Shown here: piece by piece, positions 15,947-24,300 of the stretch | How the letters are laid out: the number at the start of each line of letters is the position of its first letter | Position numbering within the stretch: the stretch's first letter is position 1 | Notes under the pieces: generated by a model | The model's input: the letters and a program-made list of their open reading frames with translations, nothing else | Database searches by the model: none | Told to the model about the DNA's origin: nothing | From: an uncultured Bacteroidota bacterium | GTDB lineage: Bacteria; Bacteroidota; Bacteroidia; Bacteroidales; SZUA-534 | NCBI GenBank assembly: GCA_946186925.1 | Contig: CAMHPA010000020.1 | Coordinates: 1 to 42,364, forward strand | Length of the DNA: 42,364 nt | Direction of reading: 5' to 3' | Program-made: the position numbers and the translations under genes

Positions 15947-16783
15947 ATGAAACTGAGATTTAGGACACTTTTAACGGCTATGACGGTATTAGGCCTTGTA
16001 GTATCATGTTCCAGCGACGGAAAAAAAGATACCAAAAAACGTAGCATGGAGGAATTAAGCGTTGAGGATGTTATTTTCGACGATGAAGCGCAAACCATCA
16101 ATTACAAGATTCCATCACCATTGGAAATGTTTGTGCGTATGCGCAATCATGGCGTGGGGTTCAATGCGGAGTTGCCTAACAAAACTTCAAATGCAATCAG
16201 GTATGTTACTCAGTATCAGCAAGCTGTTAATATGGGTGTTTACGCATCAGATATGGCTTACTGCTGCATTTTAGGCAATGCTCAGAACGCGCTTTCATAT
16301 TTCAATCTGATGAAAAACCTCTCGATTGAAATTGGTCTTTATGAGAGCATCGACAAGAGTTTGGCCGACCGCGTGCTCAACAACCTTTCGGAAACCGATA
16401 CTTTGCTCAGTGTAACCAGCGACTCGTATCACGATGTGGTAGCTTATATTGAGGATCAGGGATTGGTTGATATTCAATGCCTTGTGGTTGCCGCCGCATG
16501 GATTGAGAGTTTATATCTCTGCCTTGAGCCTATGAAGCAGCAGGAATTGGACAAAAATGCTCTTGAACTTGTTCATGACCATCAGGTACTGCTTGAGAAT
16601 CTGATTGAACTTCTTGACCAGAACAAGCAGTCGGCCAACGTGGCAAAGCTGCTCGATGAGCTGAAACTCATTCAGGCGTCATATGATGTTATCTATCAGA
16701 ACAAGGACGAAAACATTACACAAAAGCAATTTGTGAAAATTGTGAACACAGTTGCTGATGTGCGAGCCAAACTTATACTCTAA
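15947..16783 (+). CDS. Helical lipoprotein of unknown function
   Basis: This 278-residue protein has a lipoprotein signal peptide with lipobox LVVSC (Cys21) and a short charged linker (DGKKDTKKRS). The mature part is almost wholly alpha-helical by composition, with an AVNMGVYASDMAYCCILG stretch near residues 93-110 and amphipathic helices to the end. It resembles uncharacterised Bacteroidales lipoproteins, but I cannot name the family. It lies 21 nt before another exported protein and has its own TATATTTG promoter; it is probably part of the envelope gene block. Confidence 0.75.
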   Translation: MKLRFRTLLTAMTVLGLVVSCSSDGKKDTKKRSMEELSVEDVIFDDEAQTINYKIPSPLEMFVRMRNHGVGFNAELPNKTSNAIRYVTQYQQAVNMGVYASDMAYCCILGNAQNALSYFNLMKNLSIEIGLYESIDKSLADRVLNNLSETDTLLSVTSDSYHDVVAYIEDQGLVDIQCLVVAAAWIESLYLCLEPMKQQELDKNALELVHDHQVLLENLIELLDQNKQSANVAKLLDELKLIQASYDVIYQNKDENITQKQFVKIVNTVADVRAKLIL

Positions 16784-16804
16784 AATTGTATTGTGATATT
16801 GATT

Positions 16805-17419
16805 ATGAAGAAGATAATGGGCAAACCAATAATGTTGATTGCTATGGCGTTGTTGTTGGCCTCTGGTGCGGCAATGGGCCAGAACTGCTCAAAAAAGAAA
16901 CTTGCAAGCAACGAGTTGAAAGGAAAATATGACTACCGTGGGCAGTCGATGTTTAAATCGATGGCGAGTGGCGATTCGGCTACACTAAATGTGGTGCTAT
17001 ACTCAAAGCAGAACTATCGCCTTTTTGTGGCCAGCGAGCAGAAGCTTGGCAATGTAAACTACCAGATTTACGTTCCGCGTAAAAAATTTACCCGTGTGGT
17101 TAAAGGTGTAAAACAGAAAACAATACAAGTTTACAAGAAAGACCCGATGGGATTCTATCTGTATGACAGTGACGGGGAGAAAATTCCTGATGGATTCGAA
17201 GTCGTACAAGACACCATTTGGACGCGCGAGACAACATCAATCAACGATTTGGTATTCGACAGCCGAACTGCAGGACAACCTTATTGGGAGGCTACTCCAG
17301 GAAAAACACAGAATATAACCATACGTGTCAGCGTTGAAAAAACAGCCAAAAAGGTTGATGGTTGCATTGGTGTTTATGTTGGTTGCGAGTATTCGAACTC
17401 ATCGCAGTTCATACGTTAA
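16805..17419 (+). CDS. Exported protein of unknown function
   Basis: This 204-residue protein has a signal peptide (MKKIMGKPIMLIAMALLLASGAAMG, cleavage before Gln near residue 22-25) and a mature part starting NCSKKKLASNELKGKYDYRGQS. Later parts look beta-rich, with two basic Lys/Arg patches (VPRKKFTRVVKGVKQKT) and two cysteines near the C-terminus (GCIGVYVGC). I do not recognise it. ATG 16805 is preferred over GTG 16793. It follows the lipoprotein gene closely and is closed by a terminator at 17445, so the two probably form one operon and may act together. Confidence 0.75.
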   Translation: MKKIMGKPIMLIAMALLLASGAAMGQNCSKKKLASNELKGKYDYRGQSMFKSMASGDSATLNVVLYSKQNYRLFVASEQKLGNVNYQIYVPRKKFTRVVKGVKQKTIQVYKKDPMGFYLYDSDGEKIPDGFEVVQDTIWTRETTSINDLVFDSRTAGQPYWEATPGKTQNITIRVSVEKTAKKVDGCIGVYVGCEYSNSSQFIR

Positions 17420-17444
17420 ACCATTTAAAAGACAATATTATGGT

Positions 17445-17487
17445 GTGCCAAATCGCGTTTCATTGACCGGTTTGGCACTCTTTTTTA
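17445..17487 (+). terminator. Terminator after exported-protein gene
   Basis: The 8-bp stem gtgccaaa / tttggcac with an 18-nt loop is followed by tctttttt. It lies 26 nt after the stop and before the sppA start. Confidence 0.8.
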
Positions 17488-17508
17488 TAACAACTTAAAT
17501 CCTTTAAA

Positions 17509-19269
17509 ATGAAAGATTTTCTCAAGAGCGTGCTGGCAACATTAGTCGCATTGTTTCTCTATTCGTTTGTGTTCTTTATCCTTTTTGCCGGCATTGCTGG
17601 TATGGTTGCCGCTTTTGGTGACAAAACCGCGCCCGTGAAGCCCAATTCGGTGCTGCATCTGAGTTTCAAATCTGAAATCACCGACCGCGCATCTGGCAAC
17701 GTAAGCCTGACATCGCTGACAAGCGGACTGCAGACGGGCATTGGCTTGAACGATATTCTGGAAAGCATCAGCCGCGCCAAAACCGACGACAACATCAAGT
17801 GCATCTTCATCGATAACAGCGACATTAACGCCAATCTGGCCACCATTGCTGAAATCCGCGGTGCAGTGGCCGATTTCAAGCAGAGCGGCAAACCCGTTTA
17901 CGCTTATGCCGACAACTTGTCGCAGGGCATTTACTATCTGGCCAGCGTGGCCGACAAAATTGAGTTGAACCCCACTGGCGAAATGCTTCTGAAAGGTTTG
18001 CAGGCGCAGGTGATGTTCTACAAGGGTGCGCTCGACAAGTTGGGCGTTGAAGTGCAGGTTTTTCGTCACGGAAAGTTCAAAAGTGCGGTCGAACCATATA
18101 TTTTGAGCGGAATGAGCGCCGAAAACCGCATGCAATATCAGACAATGCTCGATGCCATGTGGCGCGTCTATCTGCAGAACATTGCCGAATCGCGCGGCAT
18201 TGACGCTGCACAACTCAACCGTATTGCCGACAGCGGTTTGTCGCACGACCCGCAGGCTGCCAAGCAGTTTGGACTGATTGATGAAGTTGCTTACCGCGAC
18301 GATGTACTGAGCGAACTTGCGCAACTGACAGGCGCTGAAAATATTGATAAACTGAATCTTATATCGATAGGCAAATACGCCAAGACCAAACCGTTCGCGC
18401 TGCCGTCCGACAACAAAATTGCAGTGGTTTATGCTTCGGGCGAAATCAACCAGCAGTCGAGCGGTTACGGCGAGCAGGAAATAACCGAGAAACCGTATGT
18501 TGAAGCCTTGCGCGAAGTGCGGGCCGACTCGTCGATAAAAGCCGTTGTGCTGCGTGTGAACTCGCCAGGCGGCTCTGCCCAGGTGAGCGACAACATTTGG
18601 CACGAAGTGGAACTCACAAAGCAGGTTAAGCCAGTTGTGGTTTCGATGGGCGATTATGCGGCTTCGGGTGGTTATTACATCTCATGTCCAGCCAGTTACA
18701 TCGTGGCCAACGAGTACACTTTGACAGGCTCGATTGGTGTTTTCGGTCTGGCGCTCAACATCCAAAAACTGATGAGCAACAAGTTGGGAATCAACACCGA
18801 AGTGGTGAAAACCAATAAGATGTCCGATTTCGGAAACGCTTATCGCGCTGTTACACCTGCCGAGCGAGAGATTCTGCAAAGCAGTGTCGAGAAAATCTAC
18901 TCAACCTTCGTGAACCGCGTCAGCAATGGCCGCAACTTGCTGCCCGAGAGTGTTGACAGCATTGGCCAGGGCCGAGTTTGGTGCGGTGTCGATGCGTTGC
19001 GTCTGCATCTGATTGACGCTTATGGCGGCCTGACCGATGCCATTTCAATAGCAGCCGAGATGTCGGGAACCGAGAATTATTCGCTTGTCGATTATCCGAA
19101 GCAGGAAGAAGGCTTTGAAGCGATGATGAAAATGCTGACCGAAGAGATGACTACTCGCAAGATTTCCAGAGAGTTGGGTGAGTTTGCCGAATCGGCCAAG
19201 TTCATAAAGAACCTGATTGGCTCGCAGGGCGTTCAGGCACGAATGGAAAATACCATCGAGATTTATTAG
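17509..19269 (+). CDS. sppA: Signal peptide peptidase SppA, 67K (double-domain) type
   Basis: This 586-residue inner-membrane serine protease degrades leftover signal peptides on the periplasmic side. It has an N-terminal membrane helix (about 8-35) and two tandem ClpP/crotonase-like halves, the long Gram-negative form. The catalytic pair of this family is split between the halves: Lys191 in RHGKFKSAVEPY (first half) and Ser386 in GDYAASGGYYIS (second half); both are present. Other family landmarks are VNSPGGSA (351-357) and LTGSIGVFG (405-413). lpxK follows after a single nucleotide, so the two genes are surely co-transcribed and perhaps translationally linked. Confidence 0.95.
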   Translation: MKDFLKSVLATLVALFLYSFVFFILFAGIAGMVAAFGDKTAPVKPNSVLHLSFKSEITDRASGNVSLTSLTSGLQTGIGLNDILESISRAKTDDNIKCIFIDNSDINANLATIAEIRGAVADFKQSGKPVYAYADNLSQGIYYLASVADKIELNPTGEMLLKGLQAQVMFYKGALDKLGVEVQVFRHGKFKSAVEPYILSGMSAENRMQYQTMLDAMWRVYLQNIAESRGIDAAQLNRIADSGLSHDPQAAKQFGLIDEVAYRDDVLSELAQLTGAENIDKLNLISIGKYAKTKPFALPSDNKIAVVYASGEINQQSSGYGEQEITEKPYVEALREVRADSSIKAVVLRVNSPGGSAQVSDNIWHEVELTKQVKPVVVSMGDYAASGGYYISCPASYIVANEYTLTGSIGVFGLALNIQKLMSNKLGINTEVVKTNKMSDFGNAYRAVTPAEREILQSSVEKIYSTFVNRVSNGRNLLPESVDSIGQGRVWCGVDALRLHLIDAYGGLTDAISIAAEMSGTENYSLVDYPKQEEGFEAMMKMLTEEMTTRKISRELGEFAESAKFIKNLIGSQGVQARMENTIEIY

Positions 19270-19270
19270 A

Positions 19271-20305
19271 ATGAAATATCTGCTGCTGCCTTTTGCACTC
19301 ATTTACAGATGTGTGGCCGTTGTCCGCAACAGGCTTTTCGATTGGGGCTTACTCAAATCGAAGGCCTACGGCGTGCCTGTCATCGTAGTGGGTAACATCA
19401 CGGTTGGCGGCACGGGCAAGACGCCGCACGTTGAGTACCTTGTCAGGATGCTTGGCGCGAAACGGCGGGTGGCGGTTGTGAGCCGCGGCTACGGGCGTTC
19501 GACAAGCGGATTTGTTGAAGTGCACCCCGAGTCGGATGTCAGAAGCGTTGGCGACGAGCCGTTGCAGATAAAACGCAAGTTTCCAGATGTTTTGGTGGCC
19601 GTCGATGAAGTGCGAACCCACGCCATCGACCACCTTTTGGCCGCTGACGCCGCTGATACCTTCATTCTCGACGACGCCTTTCAGCATCGCCATGTGTGTG
19701 CAGGGTTGAATATTGTTTTGGTAGATTATAACCGACCGATTTTCAATGATTTGATGCTGCCTGCAGGACGGTTGCGCGAGCCGCGTTGTGGCATCAACCG
19801 AGCCAATGTTGTTTTGGTGACCAAATGCCCCAAAACACTGACTGATACTGAAAGACAGGAATTTAGCCGCAAGTTGAAGTTAAGTTCCGAAGTGCCTGTC
19901 TTTTTCACAACTTTCGGCTATGGCCAACTTGTCCCGATAGGCAATTCGCTAGTTGATGCAGAACTTAACGGTGCCACGGTGGTGGTGGCAACAGGAATCG
20001 CCCGCCCCGAGCGGCTTTATCAGCATCTGACCGATTCGGGCGCAAAAGTTGTCGGCATCAAATTTCCCGACCATCATTTCTTTACGATCGATGATATTGA
20101 TAAAGTTGTAACCGTCTATCAATCAGTTGAGTCGGATTCAAAAATGGTGGTTGTGACCGAAAAAGACGCAATGCGCCTGACGCCCGAACTGACAGCGCGG
20201 TTCAGCGGCGTGCCAGTCTATTATCTGCCAATTCAGGTGGAATTTCTTGCCGAGCAGGCTCAATTCGACGAACTTGTAGAGCGTTTTTGTATAACATCAA
20301 TCTAA
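19271..20305 (+). CDS. lpxK: Tetraacyldisaccharide 4'-kinase (LpxK)
   Basis: This 344-residue kinase phosphorylates the 4'-position of tetraacyldisaccharide 1-phosphate to make lipid IVA at the inner membrane. It has an N-terminal hydrophobic helix (MKYLLLPFALIYRCVAVV), the P-loop GNITVGGTGKTP at 41-52, the SRGYGR motif at about 71-76, and LDDAFQHR, which carries the family's Asp and His residues. ATG 19271 is chosen because it begins right after the sppA stop and matches the family's start; 18 upstream in-frame codons only overlap sppA. Together with lpxH it supplies two steps of the lipid A pathway in this block. Confidence 0.95.
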   Translation: MKYLLLPFALIYRCVAVVRNRLFDWGLLKSKAYGVPVIVVGNITVGGTGKTPHVEYLVRMLGAKRRVAVVSRGYGRSTSGFVEVHPESDVRSVGDEPLQIKRKFPDVLVAVDEVRTHAIDHLLAADAADTFILDDAFQHRHVCAGLNIVLVDYNRPIFNDLMLPAGRLREPRCGINRANVVLVTKCPKTLTDTERQEFSRKLKLSSEVPVFFTTFGYGQLVPIGNSLVDAELNGATVVVATGIARPERLYQHLTDSGAKVVGIKFPDHHFFTIDDIDKVVTVYQSVESDSKMVVVTEKDAMRLTPELTARFSGVPVYYLPIQVEFLAEQAQFDELVERFCITSI

Positions 20306-20415
20306 AATCAGCGATAAAAAAGGCCGCGCGGTTGACAATCTTCAGGGCTTTATAGAAAAAAACATCGACATTCTGACAAATCAATTATTTTCGAAACATA
20401 AAAACATCATTGAAT

Positions 20416-21084
20416 ATGAAAAAGATAGTTATTCTCATGGCGGTGTTGCTGAATGCGGCATTCGCCAATTCGCAGGAAAAAACACAGGCCATCTACGGCA
20501 AGGCCGTAACAATGGGCGATATGCCTGTGCGCGGTCTGAATGTTTCGTCAAAAGTATTGGGCAGCAAGACAAAAACTGATACAACTGGCTGTTACACACT
20601 TGTTTGTGCCGAGAAAGACGTGATAGTTTTTGAAGGTGAGCTATTCAAAACTGTCAAAAAGAAAGTTAAGCCAGGCAATGCCGACAGCGTGAATGCCGAA
20701 ATGACTTTCCCTCTGAACGAAGCCAATATTGATGTGGCTATCGGTTATGGCTATATTTCCGAAAAAGACCGCACTACGGCTGTTTCGCGTCTGCCGAAGG
20801 GCAAGGATTACTGCCGCTACACCAATATGATGGATTTGCTGAGTGAGAACTTTACAAGTCTCTCTGTCAATGGTAGTTGCGTGACCATTCGCGGTAACGA
20901 GACCTTCAACGGACCGCAATGCGCGCTTTTGATTGTTGACGGCCAGGAAGTGCAGTCGCTCGATTTTGTAACGCCGTGCGATGTGAAAGATGTTTCAGTA
21001 ATAAAAGACGGTGGCGCTGCGATTTACGGCAGCCGCGGCGGCAACGGTGCAGTAATAATTACGCTTAAAAAGGCTGGGGAATAA
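20416..21084 (+). CDS. Exported stand-alone TonB-receptor plug-domain protein
   Basis: This 222-residue protein has a signal peptide (MKKIVILMAVLLNAAFANSQ), then a carboxypeptidase-regulatory-like beta domain (about 25-95: IYGKAVTMGDMPVRGLNVS, TDTTGCYTLVC) and then a region shaped like the plug of SusC/RagA-type receptors: DVAIGYGYISEKD, CVTIRGNETFNGPQCALLIVDG, VKDVSVIKDGGAAIYGSRGGNGAVIITLKK. The reading frame stops right after the plug, where a full receptor would continue with about 22 barrel strands. The length and terminator at 21104 show it is complete rather than cut by the window. The job of plug-only proteins is not established. ATG 20416 is preferred to the upstream TTG at 20410. Confidence 0.8.
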   Translation: MKKIVILMAVLLNAAFANSQEKTQAIYGKAVTMGDMPVRGLNVSSKVLGSKTKTDTTGCYTLVCAEKDVIVFEGELFKTVKKKVKPGNADSVNAEMTFPLNEANIDVAIGYGYISEKDRTTAVSRLPKGKDYCRYTNMMDLLSENFTSLSVNGSCVTIRGNETFNGPQCALLIVDGQEVQSLDFVTPCDVKDVSVIKDGGAAIYGSRGGNGAVIITLKKAGE

Positions 21085-21103
21085 GCATAATTGATAATCA
21101 TAT

Positions 21104-21139
21104 AAATGGCGCACTCGGAGCCGAATGCGCCATTTTTTT
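21104..21139 (+). terminator. Terminator of the plug-domain gene
   Basis: The 10-bp stem aaatggcgca / tgcgccattt with a 12-nt loop is followed by further T residues, 20 nt after the stop codon at 21084. Confidence 0.85.
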
Positions 21140-21262
21140 GTTTCCTATTGCTTTTATCCGTAGGTGGATATTGGTTTTGTGGTATCGCCTCGCGAGAAAA
21201 TCAGACAAAATTGGATTAAAATTACACATGGATTCCGCCCGATAGGGCGCGGCATAAAACAC

Positions 21263-21290
21263 GTAGAGACGTGCCATGGCGCGTCTCTAC
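21263..21290. repeat. 28-bp palindromic repeat, intergenic copy
   Basis: Arms GTAGAGACG (21263-21271) and CGTCTCTAC (21282-21290) enclose a central tgccatggcg; the whole 28 bp is self-complementary except for one pair. It has the same layout as the copy at 21397-21424. It lies just behind the BspA-like gene (stop at 21318). Very similar palindromes are scattered in several bacterial phyla as far as I recall. Confidence 0.75.
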
Positions 21291-21317
21291 AAAAACAAAT
21301 TATCAATTATTTACCTA

Positions 21318-24300
21318 TCAATCATTCACCATTACCCGTTTGGCCTCGGCGCCAACCTTCACAATGTAGATGCCGGCGACTTTGACGCGGATTTCTGTAC
21401 GGACGCGATTAATCGCGTCCCTACCAACAAGGCGTCCCATTGCATCATAAACGCTGATTTCATCTGTTGCGTTCTCAACCACAATGGTGTTGCCGTGGGC
21501 GTAGATGTTGACGGCTGTGGCGGCCGTTTCGGCGACGGCGGTTCCAAACCTTGTGCCTTCAGCCACACGTGTGTCAGTTTCACCGCAACCATGCTCACAA
21601 ACGGCGGTTTCGGTGCCATCGGCTTCGGTGGTGGCATCGTTGTTATAGATGTAGTTTGCGAACTCGTGGCCTAAAGCGGGAATTGTTTTTTGTGCCACAA
21701 TCACCTCGCCGCAAACCGAGCAATGTGAGCCTTCGGATTTGCCTTTCTCAGTGCAAGTTGCGGCAACGGCACTATCAACAACAGCTGTGTGCGCTTCAAA
21801 TAAAGCTGTTAGCAATGTGTCGGAAGTGACAGTTATGGTGCGCGATTTTTTTGTATTGCCATCGCTCCAACTGGTGAAATGGTAGCCTTTGGCGGGTGTG
21901 GCAAAAAGATTAGTGGTTTTTCCGCCAACAACTGCACCGCCGCCTCGCACGTTACCATGCGCACTACTATCGGCTACCGCAAGCACTTTATAAATCACCA
22001 AATTCGAGCCAGCGTCCCATACAATCTGCTTGCTACGATAATTCCAGTACTCTCCCCATCCTTCGGGTTGCGATTCAGCTTCACAATAAATAGACAATAT
22101 ATCACTGTCGCCAAATGCCCAATTTCCAATGGTCGTAACCGATGCGGGAATAGTTACCAATTCCAGACTTCTACACTCTAAGAACGCATCCCATCCGATG
22201 CTGTCAACTGAATTGCCAATTTGCACCGATACCAGATTCTCGCAATTCGAAAACGCACAATGACCGATGGTCGTGACCGAATTGGGAATGGTTACCGATG
22301 TCAGGCTACTGCAATTAGTGAATGTATAGCTACCGATTTTGGTCACTGTGTTTGGAATTACCAAATCCGTAACTTCTTCGCCATCAATATAAAGATGTTC
22401 AGCATATCTTAAAGGATTATTACTGTATCCAAAATCAATTTCGCACAGGTTCTCGATGCTCCCGAATTCGGCTCTAGTCAGGCTATCGCAATCTTCGAAT
22501 GCATATTCACCGATGCTTGTCACTGTGCTGGGTATGGTTACCGATTTCAAGCTTACGCAATCGTTGAACGCTGACCTGCCGATGCTCGTAACGCCCTCGG
22601 GAATGACTATGGATGTCAGGCTGCTGCAACCGTCGAACGCCAAGTCGCCAATGCTTGTAACGCCCTCGGGAATGGTTACATCGGTCAGACTTGAGCAATC
22701 GGCAAAAGCCCATTCTCCGATGCTTGTAACACTGCCAGGAATGGTTATCGATTTAAGATTGGTGCAATGGTAAAATGTTCCGTTTTCGATGCTTGTAACG
22801 GTGTTCGGTATTGTTACCGATATCAAACTGTCGCAATACTCGAATGCCCAACTATCGATACTTGTCACAGCATATTTCTTGCCATAATGCTCAACAGTGT
22901 CGGGTATTACAACTTCCTTCAGGTTATTACCGCGCAACCTTGCAAATTCTACCGTGCTGTCACTTGTGAAGTAATAATAATCTCTTGTGAATCCTGTTCT
23001 GACAAAATCTGCGACAAGCGTTGTATTAGACATTACTGTTACGGTTGCATTGGCATTTGTCAAACCATTGCTCCATTTTACAAAACTGTAGCCTATAGCG
23101 GGTTTCGCAACAATGGTTGCCAGCGAGCCGCTGAAAAAAGCACCACTGCCTTCGACGCCGCCATACTCGCTGTTGTTGGGCAGTACAGTTAAATAAAATA
23201 TCGAGTTGATGTCGGCTCCCCATACAACCGGGCAACTATCAGGATTCCAATAACTATCCCACTTTTCGGGCATTGAGTCCGCTTCGCAATAAACTGTAAG
23301 TTTTGGACAATCTCTGACAACAATCCAATCCATACTTGTTACAGAGCTAGGAATGATAAGCGCTTCAAGACTTTTGCAGCCATTAAATGTCCATCCATTG
23401 AGACGTGTAATCGAACTTGGAATGGTAATATGTGTCAAGCCGCTCCAACTGAATGCAGATTCTTCGATATTTGTTACAGAAGCTGGAATGTCAATCGTAG
23501 TTAAACTCCTACATCCATCGAACGCATCTTTGCTAATGTTTGTCACAGAAGTAGGAATTATTACCGAAGTCAGACCGCTGCAATCTGAGAACATATTATT
23601 GCTGATGTTGGTAACCGAATTTGGAATTTCTACCGAAGTCAAGTTATAGCAATTATGGAACGCACCTTTGCCAAAGGTTGTTACAGAATTTGGAATTTCA
23701 ACCGAGGTCAGGCCACCGCAATACTCAAACGTATAGCTGCCGATAGTTTTCACAGAATTGGGAATTTCAACTGATTTGAGATTATAGCAACTAGAGAAAG
23801 CTTTATTTCCAATGCTCGTAACGGTGTTGGGAATGGTTACAAACTGCATCTCCCTGTATGATTTGAAAGCATTGTCGCCGATGCGTGTAACGGTGTATTG
23901 GATTCCATTTTTGGTGATTGCGCTTGGAATCACAATTACACTATCGGAACCCACATAGTCAATTATCTCAGCATTAGTGCCATCGATGATTCTGTAGGCA
24001 AAGTCGCCATCAACATTGTTTGTATCAACAACATCCACATCGCCCCATACAATATTGTATGAATCCAAATACAAATCCCAACCTCTGGGCGCCGATTTCA
24101 GGTCACAGTAAATAGTCAGATTGTCGCCACAACCACTGAAAGCGGAGCCTTCTATCTGGGTAACAGATGTTGGAATGGTTATCGAGGTCAGATTGTCACA
24201 GTCATCAAAAGCATCAAACTGAATATATTCACAGTCGGTTAAGACAACCGATTTCAGCGATGACGGTATATAATATGTGGAATTAACATAACCATCATCA

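Noticed and set aside
17542..18603. 353-residue frame antisense to sppA
   Set aside because: It lies fully inside the well-supported sppA gene on the other strand; its length comes from G/C-rich codon use, and its composition is not protein-like.
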